DNA of 64,000 nt from the NCBI RefSeq assembly GCF_900099655.1, contig NZ_FNDC01000006.1:1947-65946 (forward strand), given 5' to 3'. The stretch comes from Planococcus glaciei (GTDB taxonomy: Bacteria > Bacillota > Bacilli > Bacillales_A > Planococcaceae). Positions 16,004 through 24,320 of the stretch are shown piece by piece; the first letter of the stretch is position 1, and every line of letters begins with the position of its first letter. Both the position numbers and the translations under genes were made by a program. Under the pieces are notes generated by a model. It was not told the origin of the DNA. It worked only from the letters and a program-made list of their open reading frames with translations, and searched no databases.

Positions 16004-17548
16004 GTGCCAGAACAATTCGATTTATCCGATTTTGAGAAAAGCATGGTCATCCGTGAGATGGCTTATTCTGATATTGATGCCATCCTGGAAATGCAGCGTC
16101 TGTGTTTTCCGGGGATGGATCCTTGGAAGGAAGAACAATTGCGCAGCCATCTAGGCGTATTCCCGCAAGGCCAGCTCGTCGCTGAACTGGACGGCAAAGT
16201 CATCGGGTCGTGTTCAAGTTTATTGATCAACTTTGACGAGTACGATGACCGCCATACATGGGACGATGTGACCGATGGCGGTTACATCACCAACCATAAC
16301 CCGGACGGCTATAACATGTACGGGATTGAAGTAATGGTGCACCCGGATTACCGCCGGATGCAAGTAGGGCAGCGCCTGTATGAAGCGAGAAAAGAACTGG
16401 CGCGCGAACTGAACTTGAAATCGATCATTCTTGGCGGACGCATTCCGAATTACCATAAACATGCGGATGAAATGTCGCCGAGAGAATATGTGGATTCGGT
16501 ATCACGCCACAAAATTTACGATCCCGTTTTGACATTCCAATTGATGAACGGCTTCCAATTGATGCGCATCAATCCGAATTACTTGCAGGATGATCTAGCT
16601 TCCGGCAAATATGCGACATTAATGGAATGGAACAACGTCGACTACAAGCCGATTTCCAAGCGCCATTTCAAAACAAGCTTGCCGGTGCGGATCTGTGTGG
16701 TCCAATATTTGATGCGTGCGATCGAATCGTTTGATGATCTCGCGAACCAAGTGGAATACTTTGTGGATGTGGCGTCAGATGCACATTCCGATTTTGTGGT
16801 ATTCCCGGAAATTTTCACGACTCAGCTGATGTCTTTCCTGAACGAACCATCACCGAGCCAGGCAGTGCGCAAATTGACGGAATATACGCCGCAGTATATT
16901 GAATTGTTTACGGACCTAGCCGTCCGCTACAACGTCAATATTATCGGGGGATCGCATTTTGTAAAAGAAGAAGACGATGAAATCTACAACATTGCGTATT
17001 TGTTCCGCCGCGACGGCTCGATTGACAAGCAGTACAAAATCCACATTACGCCAAATGAGCGGAAATGGTGGGGGATTTCAGCAGGGGATTCGGTCCGCGT
17101 CTTTGATACGGATTGCGGAAAAATCGCCATCCAGATCTGCTACGATATCGAATTCCCGGAACTGGCGCGCATTGCGACCGATATGGGTGCGAACATCATC
17201 TTCTCCCCATTCTGTACAGAAGACCGCCAAGGCTATCTTCGCGTGCGTTACTGTGCACAGGCCCGCGCTGTGGAAAACCAGATCTACACCGTTATTTCCG
17301 GAACTGTCGGCAACTTGCCGCAAACGGAAAACATGGACATCCAATACGCCCAGTCCGGCATTTTTGCACCAAGCGATTTTGAATTTGCACGTGACGGCAT
17401 CGTGGGTGAAACCAACGCCAACCTGGAAATGGTGCTGATTGGGGATGTCGATCTTGAAATCCTTCGCCGCCAGCGCCAAAACGGTACCGTCAAGCAGCTG
17501 AAAGACCGCCGCCATGACGTTTACAGCATCAATTACAAAAAAGATTGA
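16004..17548 (+). CDS. yhcX: Bifunctional GNAT acetyltransferase/carbon-nitrogen hydrolase, YhcX-like
   Basis: A 514-residue two-domain protein. Residues about 15-215 are a GNAT acetyltransferase (acetyl-CoA loop around VHPDYRRMQVGQRLYEAR). Residues about 225-500 are a nitrilase-fold amidohydrolase with its Glu-Lys-Cys triad in FPEIF, KIHITPNE and QICYDIEFPE. Length matches B. subtilis YhcX (about 513). The physiological substrates are not established. The GTG at 16004 is preferred over GTG 15995 because GAAGGAG ends 8 bp before it. It lies beside pgcA and yhcYZ homologues, as in the yhc/yhx region of Bacillus. Confidence 0.92.
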   Translation: MPEQFDLSDFEKSMVIREMAYSDIDAILEMQRLCFPGMDPWKEEQLRSHLGVFPQGQLVAELDGKVIGSCSSLLINFDEYDDRHTWDDVTDGGYITNHNPDGYNMYGIEVMVHPDYRRMQVGQRLYEARKELARELNLKSIILGGRIPNYHKHADEMSPREYVDSVSRHKIYDPVLTFQLMNGFQLMRINPNYLQDDLASGKYATLMEWNNVDYKPISKRHFKTSLPVRICVVQYLMRAIESFDDLANQVEYFVDVASDAHSDFVVFPEIFTTQLMSFLNEPSPSQAVRKLTEYTPQYIELFTDLAVRYNVNIIGGSHFVKEEDDEIYNIAYLFRRDGSIDKQYKIHITPNERKWWGISAGDSVRVFDTDCGKIAIQICYDIEFPELARIATDMGANIIFSPFCTEDRQGYLRVRYCAQARAVENQIYTVISGTVGNLPQTENMDIQYAQSGIFAPSDFEFARDGIVGETNANLEMVLIGDVDLEILRRQRQNGTVKQLKDRRHDVYSINYKKD

Positions 17549-17552
17549 TTTA

Positions 17553-17586
17553 CAGGCCGCTTCTATAAAAGGAAGCGGTTTTTATT
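17553..17586 (+). terminator. Terminator after yhcX
   Basis: Hairpin CCGCTTC with its inverse GAAGCGG, followed by TTTTTATTTG. Confidence 0.8.
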
Positions 17587-17625
17587 TGTTTTTTTTGGTA
17601 AACTAAGTGATATGGAGGGATGTAT

Positions 17626-19326
17626 ATGACATGGAAAGAACGTATCAAACGGTGGTTGGAACATGACAATCTCGATGAAAACACAAAACAGGGTTTGATT
17701 CTGCTTCAAGAAGATGAGAAGTTGGCGGAAGACGCATTTTATCAAGATTTGGTGTTTGGTACAGGCGGGATGCGGGGGGAAATTGGACCTGGCACAAACC
17801 GTATGAATGTCTACACAGTCCGAAAAGCATCGCAAGGAATCGCCCATTACATCAAAGAAAACGGCGAACAGGCCATGGCGCGCGGAATGGTGATTGCCTA
17901 TGACAGCCGGCGCATGTCCCCGGAGTTTGCGCTGGAAGCGGCCCGTACATTCGCTGCCAACGGCATCCACACGTATTTGTACAGTGGTCCCCGGACGACT
18001 CCGCAATTGTCGTTCAGTGTCCGGTATTTGAATGCCTTTATGGGGATTGTCATTACGGCAAGCCATAATCCGCCGGAATACAACGGCTATAAAGTATACG
18101 GCGAAGACGGCGCCCAGCTGAATCTGGAAGATGCGGACCGGGTGATCGATTACGTCAGCCGGGTGGAAGATGAACTGAATATCGTCAATAATCAGTACGA
18201 AGAAAGCTTGTTGGTCAAAATCGATGAGAAGATGGACCAGGCGTATATCGCGAACGCTTTGACGGTGCAGGAGCAATCGGCTTCACCAATTTCTGCTGTA
18301 TTTACACCGCTTCACGGCGCTTCAGGCGCTACCGTCAAACGGCTGCTGGACACGGCAGGTTATGACGGCATTACCTACGTCAAAGAACAGATGGAACCGG
18401 ACGGCGAGTTTCCGACCGTGAAATCGCCGAATCCCGAAGAAGCTTCGGCTTTTGAAATGGCACAGGTTTACGGCAAGGAAAACGAAGCGGATTTGCTGAT
18501 TGCGGTTGATCCCGACGGCGATCGAGTCGGAATTGCGGTTTGGAGCGGCAGCCATTATGAACTGCTGTCCGGCAACCAGACCGGCGCGATCCTAATCGAG
18601 TACGTGCTGCGCCAAAAGCAGAAAAAAGGGACGCTGCCTGAAAATGGCCGTGTTTTCAAAACGATTGTAACTTCAGAGTTTGGCCGCGTAATTGCCGATT
18701 CGTACGGTGTCGACTGTGTGGATGTGCTGACCGGCTTTAAATTCATCGGCGAAAAACTGAAAGAAAACGATGTGAAGAAAGAATTTGAGTTTTTATTCGG
18801 CTATGAAGAAAGCTACGGCTACTTGATCCGTGATTTTGCACGGGACAAAGATGCGGTGCAAGCCGTCTTGCTGCTTGTAGAAGCGGCTGCCTATTACAAA
18901 ACGCAGGGCCAAAGCCTGCATGATGTACTCATCGACCTATACGACCGTTTTGGCTGGTACCGGGAAGCGCTAGTTTCGGTGACGAAAAAAGGCGTGGATG
19001 GTGCGCGGGAAATCCAACGATTGCTTGCGGGGATGCGCGAAGAGCCGCTCCAAGCGATTGCCGGCATCCCAGTCGTTTCCATCGAAGATTACGAAACGCA
19101 AAATCGGATGTTTGTGGACATGAACACCGATGAAAAAATCGAATTGCCGCAAGCGAACGTCATCAAGTATTTCTTGAAAGACGGTTCATGGGTTTGCCTG
19201 CGCCCGAGCGGAACGGAGCCGAAAGTGAAATATTATTTTGGAGTCTTCGCCGATACGGAACAGGAAAGCGACGAGAAGCTGGAACTGATTAAAGAATCGT
19301 TCCTGGATGAAATGAACAGAAGATGA
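17626..19326 (+). CDS. pgcA: Phosphoglucomutase/phosphomannomutase PgcA
   Basis: A 566-residue alpha-D-phosphohexomutase. It converts glucose 6-phosphate and glucose 1-phosphate, feeding UDP-glucose for glycolipid anchors and wall teichoic acid glucosylation in Bacillus. The phosphoserine is Ser146 in ITASHNPPEYNGYK. The metal-binding loop is VDPDGDRVG, and the phosphate-binding loop RPSGTEPKVKYY lies near the C-terminus. The ATG at 17626 gives 6 bp to GGAGGG; the ATG at 17620 would touch it. Confidence 0.94.
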   Translation: MTWKERIKRWLEHDNLDENTKQGLILLQEDEKLAEDAFYQDLVFGTGGMRGEIGPGTNRMNVYTVRKASQGIAHYIKENGEQAMARGMVIAYDSRRMSPEFALEAARTFAANGIHTYLYSGPRTTPQLSFSVRYLNAFMGIVITASHNPPEYNGYKVYGEDGAQLNLEDADRVIDYVSRVEDELNIVNNQYEESLLVKIDEKMDQAYIANALTVQEQSASPISAVFTPLHGASGATVKRLLDTAGYDGITYVKEQMEPDGEFPTVKSPNPEEASAFEMAQVYGKENEADLLIAVDPDGDRVGIAVWSGSHYELLSGNQTGAILIEYVLRQKQKKGTLPENGRVFKTIVTSEFGRVIADSYGVDCVDVLTGFKFIGEKLKENDVKKEFEFLFGYEESYGYLIRDFARDKDAVQAVLLLVEAAAYYKTQGQSLHDVLIDLYDRFGWYREALVSVTKKGVDGAREIQRLLAGMREEPLQAIAGIPVVSIEDYETQNRMFVDMNTDEKIELPQANVIKYFLKDGSWVCLRPSGTEPKVKYYFGVFADTEQESDEKLELIKESFLDEMNRR

Positions 19327-19356
19327 CAAAAGCTCCCTCTACAGGGAGCTTTTTCA
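19327..19356 (+). terminator. Terminator after pgcA
   Basis: Hairpin AAAGCTCCCT with its inverse around CTAC, then TTTTT. Confidence 0.88.
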
Positions 19357-19426
19357 TTCAAAAGGACGAGGCGCAAGCCGGATGAAAACGTGTATGGTAG
19401 AACTAATGGCGACGGGAGGGGCAAAA

Positions 19427-20542
19427 ATGGTATTGGACGAACATTCCAACGTGATTTTATTGAAGGAAATTGCGGAATTGCTGAATGAGGAAACAGATAT
19501 GGACCGGATGCTGGAAGGGGCCATCTGGAAATTGTTGAACGGCTCTAATTTTGAAACGGCCTGGATCTTTTTCATCGACGAAAAAGGCAAACACAAATTG
19601 GTAGCCCAGGCGAATCTTCCCGATGCTTTAAAAGCGAACGGCTGCCGGCACCTCCAAAAAGGTGGCTGCTGGTGCGTCAAACGGTATCACGACGGCGATT
19701 TGAAAAAAGCTTCCAATATCATTGCCTGCCAGCGGATTGAAAATGCCCGCACCACAAAGACAGGGGATTCCGGTGGGATCACCCATCATGCGACTGTGCC
19801 GCTGCAATCGGGTACAGAGAAATTTGGCTTGCTGAACATCGCTGCCCCGGAAAGAACCGGATTTTCAGCAGATGAATTGGCGCTGCTCGAATCCGTGGCG
19901 TTTCAAATCGGTTCAGCAATCAAGCGCATCGTGTTGACGAAGCAGGAACAGGAATTGGCGCTTGTAAAAGAACGCAACCGGCTGGCGCGGGACTTGCATG
20001 ATTCGGTCAATCAGCTGCTGTTTTCCGTTACGCTTACCGCAAGAGGCGGCAGTGAAATGTCTGCCGAGCCGGAAGTGCAGGAAACGTTCCGCGACATCCA
20101 GCATTTAACCCAGGAAGCGCTGAATGAAATGCGTGCGCTTATTTGGCAGCTGCGGCCGAAAGGGCTGGAGAGCGGGTTGCTGGAAGCCATTAAGGGCTAC
20201 GCCGAAATGCTCGGTTTGACGACGGAAGTGAAAGTGACAGGCGTCATTCAATTGCCTTCGCGCGCCGAAGAGACGCTGTTCCGCATTGCCCAGGAGGCCT
20301 TGAATAACATCCGGAAGCATGCAGGCGTCAACAAAGTCGAGTTGTTCATGTCGGTCACTTCTTCAGATGTCCTGTTGGTCATCAAAGACGAAGGGCGGGG
20401 ATTTTTGCTGGACGAACGGCTCTACATACCATCGATCGGCATTCAAAGCATGCGGGAGCGGGCGCAGGCCGAAGGCGGGACCGTCGACTGGTCGAGCGAA
20501 ATCGGAAAAGGAACGGAAATTCTTGTACGAATACCGTATTAA
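19427..20542 (+). CDS. yhcY: Cytosolic GAF-domain sensor histidine kinase, YhcY/AirS-like
   Basis: A 371-residue soluble kinase: an N-terminal GAF domain (about 20-180), a HisKA_3 dimerisation domain with the H-box ERNRLARDLHDSVNQLLFSV, and a C-terminal HATPase. No membrane segment. The GAF domain has four cysteines at 73, 81, 83 and 101 (C-x7-C-x-C-x17-C). The S. aureus homologue AirS (YhcS) is reported to use Cys-bound Fe-S for redox sensing, so a similar cluster is a reasonable inference. GGGAGGGG precedes ATG 19427. The cognate regulator follows after 17 bp. Confidence 0.9.
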   Translation: MVLDEHSNVILLKEIAELLNEETDMDRMLEGAIWKLLNGSNFETAWIFFIDEKGKHKLVAQANLPDALKANGCRHLQKGGCWCVKRYHDGDLKKASNIIACQRIENARTTKTGDSGGITHHATVPLQSGTEKFGLLNIAAPERTGFSADELALLESVAFQIGSAIKRIVLTKQEQELALVKERNRLARDLHDSVNQLLFSVTLTARGGSEMSAEPEVQETFRDIQHLTQEALNEMRALIWQLRPKGLESGLLEAIKGYAEMLGLTTEVKVTGVIQLPSRAEETLFRIAQEALNNIRKHAGVNKVELFMSVTSSDVLLVIKDEGRGFLLDERLYIPSIGIQSMRERAQAEGGTVDWSSEIGKGTEILVRIPY

Positions 20543-20559
20543 CTTAAGGAGTGATGGGC

Positions 20560-21192
20560 ATGGTGAAAGTATTGATTGCCGATGATCATCATGTGGTTCG
20601 GCGCGGCTTGCTGTTCTTCCTGAAGACGCAAAAAGACATTGAAGTCGTCGGGGAAGCAGTAAACGGCAAAGAAGCGGTAGAAATGGCCGGAAAGCTCCGG
20701 CCGGATATCGTCTTGATGGATTTGGTGATGCCGGTCATGGACGGCATAGAAGCCACACGGGAAATTAAAGAACTATATCCGGACATCATCGTCTTGATGC
20801 TGACCAGTTTCTCGGACCGCGACCATGTGGTGCCAGCGATGGAAGCGGGGGCAGCCGGTTACCAGTTGAAAGACATCGAACCGGATGAATTGGTGGCATC
20901 GCTCCGGAGTTTGATGCGCGGCGAAAATACTGTGCATCCGAAAGCCAATTCGGAATTGTTGAAAGGACCGGCTGAACCGGCGCCGCACACCGTGAATCTC
21001 TTAACTCCGCGTGAGAAAGAAGTATTGGCGGAACTGACAAAAGGCAAAAGCAACCGTGAAATTGCCTCGGCTTTATTTGTCACCGAAAAAACGGTGAAGA
21101 CGCATATTTCCAATATTTTTACCAAACTGGAAGTACAAGACCGTACGCAAGCCGCACTTTATGCGGTCAAGCACGGCTTGACCGAAGCTTGA
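20560..21192 (+). CDS. yhcZ: NarL/FixJ-family response regulator, YhcZ-like
   Basis: A 210-residue two-domain regulator. The receiver domain has DDHHVV near the N-terminus, the phospho-acceptor Asp in DIVLMDLVMPVMDG, and the conserved Thr/Lys positions (MLTSF, QLKD). The LuxR-type helix-turn-helix is LTPREKEVLAELTKGKSNRE and following. It pairs with the histidine kinase just upstream. Targets are unknown here; the AirSR/YhcYZ lineage is linked to respiration and envelope stress. Of three clustered starts, ATG 20560 has the best spacing to AAGGAG. Confidence 0.92.
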   Translation: MVKVLIADDHHVVRRGLLFFLKTQKDIEVVGEAVNGKEAVEMAGKLRPDIVLMDLVMPVMDGIEATREIKELYPDIIVLMLTSFSDRDHVVPAMEAGAAGYQLKDIEPDELVASLRSLMRGENTVHPKANSELLKGPAEPAPHTVNLLTPREKEVLAELTKGKSNREIASALFVTEKTVKTHISNIFTKLEVQDRTQAALYAVKHGLTEA

Positions 21193-21197
21193 AAACC

Positions 21198-21241
21198 AAA
21201 AAGCAGGCGCCTATAAAAGTTCATAGGCGCCTGCTTTTATT
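21198..21241. terminator. Bidirectional terminator
   Basis: Hairpin AAAAGCAGGCGCCTA with its perfect inverse, A run before and T run after. It is shared by yhcZ and the convergent rsgA gene. Confidence 0.9.
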
Positions 21242-21248
21242 AGTTCTT

Positions 21249-22304
21249 TTATCGTTTCTTGACCGGCCGTTTTCTGGAATCTTTCGTGATTTGCTTCCAT
21301 TTGCTGCGCTCTGCTTTTTGGGCAGCCGCATCGCTTTTTCGTTCCATATGCGCCAGTTCACGTTTCAGTTTCAAGTAACTTCTGTAGCGTTCCGCCTGCA
21401 ATTCGCCTGTCAAAAGCGCTTCTTGGACGCGGCATCCCGGTTCGTTGCTATGCCCGCAATCCCGGAACCGGCACTCATCGGCAAGCTGTTCGACATCGGA
21501 AAACCCGCTTTCGATGCCTTCTTCGTAATCGCCGAGCTGGAATTCGCGCATGCCCGGCGTATCAATCAATAAACCGCCGCCGGGCAGCCGGACGAGTTCA
21601 CGGTGCGTGGTCGTATGGCGCCCTTTGCTGTCGTCTTCCCGAATGTCCTGGACAGCCATTAGTTCACTGCCGGACAAAGCATTGATGAGCGACGATTTTC
21701 CGACGCCGGAAGATCCGAGAAGTGCTCCGGTCTTATTCGGTGTAAGCAGGTTTTGCAAGTTCTCAATGCCTTCACCGGTGACGCTTGATACCGGGTATAC
21801 CGGCAAGCCGAACGCAACCGATTCCACTTCCTGCAGGAAAGGCTCCAAATCTTCGCATTGGTCGCTTTTCGTCAGCACGATCACCGGATTGGCTCCTGAA
21901 TCCCAAGCAGCGATTAAGTAGCGCTCGAGGCGCCGGACGTTAAAATCATGGTTCAGCGACATGACGAGAAAGACATAGTCAACATTAACCGCAATCAATT
22001 GGATTTCGGAAGTATCGCCCGCTGCTTTCCGCGAAAATTGGGAAGAGCGGGGAAGCACTTGATGAATGATCCCTTTTTCTTCTCCGGGCATCCTTTCGAC
22101 CATGACCCAGTCTCCCACTGCCGGAAATTCACTGTGCAAATGCTCATGACGGTATTTTCCGGAAAGCGTGCTTAGCCATTCGCCGCTGTTTGTCACGACC
22201 CGGTAAATATTTTTATGTTCCAAAGTAATGCGCCCCGGTATGCCGGCTGCGCTGATTTTTTCTTGCCAAGTTGTATTCCAGCCGTATTGTTCGATCCAAT
22301 TCAA
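21249..22304 (-). CDS. rsgA: Ribosome small subunit-dependent GTPase RsgA
   Basis: A 351-residue circularly permuted GTPase that helps 30S subunit maturation. Domains in order: OB fold (about 30-110), permuted GTPase with G4 LTKSDQ, then G1 GSSGVGKSSLIN and G3 DTPGMREF, then a zinc-binding region CRFRDCGHSNEPGC. Its length is closer to the longer RsgA forms than to the roughly 298-residue B. subtilis CpgA. It may therefore be a second paralogue, the housekeeping copy lying elsewhere; that is inference. AGGAGGAAC precedes the ATG. Confidence 0.9.
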   Translation of the reverse strand: MNWIEQYGWNTTWQEKISAAGIPGRITLEHKNIYRVVTNSGEWLSTLSGKYRHEHLHSEFPAVGDWVMVERMPGEEKGIIHQVLPRSSQFSRKAAGDTSEIQLIAVNVDYVFLVMSLNHDFNVRRLERYLIAAWDSGANPVIVLTKSDQCEDLEPFLQEVESVAFGLPVYPVSSVTGEGIENLQNLLTPNKTGALLGSSGVGKSSLINALSGSELMAVQDIREDDSKGRHTTTHRELVRLPGGGLLIDTPGMREFQLGDYEEGIESGFSDVEQLADECRFRDCGHSNEPGCRVQEALLTGELQAERYRSYLKLKRELAHMERKSDAAAQKAERSKWKQITKDSRKRPVKKR

Positions 22305-22328
22305 TGTAAGTTCCTCCTAATTATGCAA

Positions 22329-22372
22329 AATAAAAAACCATGGATGCGCGCAAATCGCAATCCATGGTTCCC
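22329..22372 (-). terminator. Minus-strand terminator of a short transcript
   Basis: Hairpin arms AACCATGGAT and inverse, followed on the minus strand by TTTTTTATTTTG. It lies just upstream of rsgA and ends the short transcription unit at 22397-22519. Confidence 0.75.
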
Positions 22373-22396
22373 GGGCATAATGGAAGAAGCGTATCG

Positions 22397-22459
22397 TCAG
22401 CGATACACAGAGCGGGACATTATGGATTGGATTTGCGTATTCAAAAATAAAATAGCCAT
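22397..22459 (-). CDS. Candidate 20-residue peptide (MAILFLNTQIQSIMSRSVYR)
   Basis: A 20-codon frame with a strong ribosome site (AGAGGTGAGGC, 5-9 bp before ATG). It has a sigma-A promoter 32 bp upstream and a terminator 25 bp downstream. A perfect small hairpin (GTATCG-TCAG-CGATAC) spans the stop codon. The peptide has a hydrophobic start and a basic end. It could be a small protein, a leader or the coding part of a dual-function small RNA. I recognise no family. Confidence 0.5.
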   Translation of the reverse strand: MAILFLNTQIQSIMSRSVYR

Positions 22460-22490
22460 AATGCCTCACCTCTTTCTTCAAGTTACTATA

Positions 22491-22519
22491 AAGATACTGC
22501 AGACCCAAAGAAGGGTCAA
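22491..22519 (-). promoter_or_regulatory. Promoter of the short transcript
   Basis: On the minus strand: TTGACC, 17 bp, TATCTT. Initiation near 22484 and termination near 22329 would give an RNA of about 155 nt. Confidence 0.6.
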
Positions 22520-22645
22520 GGCTTTTTTGTCCGAAAATAGAAATTTATCCAATCATTCAGGATTCTTGTTAGTTTCTATTGAGAAAAGGGAATAGAACAA
22601 CAGAATGCAATTGACAGATTGGCGATTTTTAAAGGAGGAATTCAA

Positions 22646-22861
22646 ATGGCAGAAGCGAAATGGTGGAAACTTGGAGCAGCGGCAGTCTTATCGGTAAGTA
22701 TGCTGAGTGCTTGCGGCAGCGGCGATGGAGACGATGACAATATTGAAGTGGAAGATCCGGCAACTGATGAAGAGGATCAGGATTCAGATATTGGGACAGA
22801 TACAGAAGAAGAGCTGGAAGATGATACAAATGAAGAAAAACAAGACGGCGATGCCCCTTAA
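22646..22861 (+). CDS. Small acidic lipoprotein
   Basis: A 71-residue protein. A lipoprotein signal peptide ends in the lipobox LSAC (Cys around residue 23), followed by GSGDGDDD and a very acidic tail rich in Asp and Glu with no hydrophobic core. It would be a lipid-anchored, unstructured, negatively charged peptide at the outer membrane face, perhaps binding cations. AAAGGAGG precedes ATG 22646. Monocistronic with a terminator. No family recognised. Confidence 0.75.
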   Translation: MAEAKWWKLGAAAVLSVSMLSACGSGDGDDDNIEVEDPATDEEDQDSDIGTDTEEELEDDTNEEKQDGDAP

Positions 22862-22872
22862 TAGCAGAAGAG

Positions 22873-22898
22873 AGCCACGAACCCGTGGCTTTTTTTTA
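22873..22898 (+). terminator. Terminator after the small lipoprotein
   Basis: Hairpin AGCCACG with its inverse around AACC, then T8. Confidence 0.88.
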
Positions 22899-22957
22899 TG
22901 CAAAAAAATTCCTAGAGAATGCCAATAAAAAATTAAAGAGGGCTTGCTTTTATAATT

Positions 22958-22971
22958 TGGAAGCGCTAACA
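22958..22971. promoter_or_regulatory. cre-like site (CcpA) of the acyl-CoA operon
   Basis: TGGAAGCGCTAACA matches the consensus TGWAANCGNTNWCA at all but one position. It lies just downstream of a TATAAT -10 at 22951-22956, where bound CcpA would block transcription. This suggests catabolite repression of the operon starting at 23030. Confidence 0.65.
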
Positions 22972-22991
22972 TTAAGTTAATATTCTGAACA

Positions 22992-23007
22992 TACCAACCG
23001 GTTAGTA
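22992..23007. promoter_or_regulatory. TetR-type palindrome before the acyl-CoA operon
   Basis: TACCAACCGGTTAGTA is a 16-bp palindrome with one imperfect pair, centred on CCGG. It lies between the -10 element and the ribosome site of the acyl-CoA dehydrogenase gene. It is unlike the Bacillus FadR box. A TetR-family repressor sensing an acyl-CoA is the likely ligand by position; that is inference. Confidence 0.5.
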
Positions 23008-23029
23008 CCAGAAAGGTGGAAAAAGAAAA

Positions 23030-24283
23030 ATGGATTTTTCATATTCAGCGAAAACAGCAAAACTGCAGGAGCAATTAACTTTATTTATGGAGGAACATAT
23101 TTACCCGAATGAAAAGTTGTTTGAAGAACAATTGAATGCCCAAGAGAACCGCTGGTCACAAGTGCCTCCAATCATGGAAGAACTGAAACAAAAAGCGAGA
23201 GAAGCGGGGCTGTGGAATTTATTCCTGCCGGAAAGTGAGTACGGAGCCGGTCTGACCAATCAGGAATATGCGCCGTTATGTGAAATCATGGGCCGTTCGT
23301 TGATCGGACCTGAAGTCTTTAATTGCAATGCGCCGGATACTGGGAATATGGAAGTGCTCGTCCGTTACGGCACAGAAGAGCAAAAAGAAAAATGGCTGAA
23401 GCCGCTCCTTGCCGGCGAAATACGTTCATGCTTCTCCATGACGGAACCGGATGTGGCATCGAGCGACGCGACGAATATTGAAGCGTCAATTGTCCGGGAC
23501 GGCGATGAATACGTCATCAACGGCCGCAAATGGTGGTCCTCGGGGGCAGGGGATCCGCGCTGCAAAATCTCCATTGTCATGGGCAAAACCAATCCTGGCG
23601 GTCCAAAATACGAGCAGCAGTCCATGATTTTGGTGCCGCTTGACACACCGGGCGTAAAAATTGAACGGCTGTTGTCGGTATTCGGATATGACCACGCGCC
23701 GCATGGCCACGCTGAAATCACGTTTGACAATGTACGGGTGCCGGCGGGCAACATGATTTGGGACGAAGGAAAAGGGTTTGCGATTGCGCAGGGACGCCTG
23801 GGCCCTGGCCGCATCCACCACTGCATGCGCTTGATCGGTGCAGCGGAACGTGCGCTTGAAGAAATGTGCAAACGCGTCCAAAGCCGGGAACCGTTTGGCA
23901 AGCCGCTTGCCAATCAAGGGGTCGTCCGCGAATGGATTGCCGATTCGCGCATTGAAATCGAACAAGCCCGCCTGTTGACGCTCAAAGCCGCTTATATGAT
24001 GGATACAAGCGGCAACAAAGAAGCGAAAGCTGAAATCGCCATGATCAAAGTAACGGCGCCGAATATGGCCTTGCGCGTCATTGACCGGGCAATTCAGGCC
24101 TTTGGTGCAGCAGGCGTCAGCGATGATTTCACTTTGGCTGCCCAGTGGGCGAATTCACGGACGCTGCGCCTAGCCGATGGTCCGGATGAAGTTCACCGCA
24201 ACCAGATTGCGCGGCTGGAATTGAAGAAATACGCCCAGCCAGAAAAAGCGAAAGACAGCATCGCCGCTGTAGAAACGCGATAA
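23030..24283 (+). CDS. Acyl-CoA dehydrogenase, ACAD10/11-like subfamily
   Basis: A 417-residue FAD enzyme. Diagnostic stretches match the dehydrogenase part of human ACAD10/11 and their bacterial relatives: [55 protein letters not shown] and [15 protein letters not shown]10/11-type enzymes are reported to act on 4-phosphoryloxy acyl-CoAs in 4-hydroxy acid catabolism, so the substrate may be a hydroxy or branched acyl-CoA. First gene of the operon; GAAAGGTGG precedes the ATG, with cre-like and TetR-like sites upstream. Confidence 0.9.
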   Translation: MDFSYSAKTAKLQEQLTLFMEEHIYPNEKLFEEQLNAQENRWSQVPPIMEELKQKAREAGLWNLFLPESEYGAGLTNQEYAPLCEIMGRSLIGPEVFNCNAPDTGNMEVLVRYGTEEQKEKWLKPLLAGEIRSCFSMTEPDVASSDATNIEASIVRDGDEYVINGRKWWSSGAGDPRCKISIVMGKTNPGGPKYEQQSMILVPLDTPGVKIERLLSVFGYDHAPHGHAEITFDNVRVPAGNMIWDEGKGFAIAQGRLGPGRIHHCMRLIGAAERALEEMCKRVQSREPFGKPLANQGVVREWIADSRIEIEQARLLTLKAAYMMDTSGNKEAKAEIAMIKVTAPNMALRVIDRAIQAFGAAGVSDDFTLAAQWANSRTLRLADGPDEVHRNQIARLELKKYAQPEKAKDSIAAVETR

Positions 24284-24320
24284 ACAAAGCTTGCCATTAA
24301 AAGATATTGGGGGAACGTAG

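Noticed and set aside
19382..19426. Upstream in-frame start for the histidine kinase
   Set aside because: No ribosome site there; GGGAGGGG lies before the ATG at 19427, and the extra residues overlap the terminator region.
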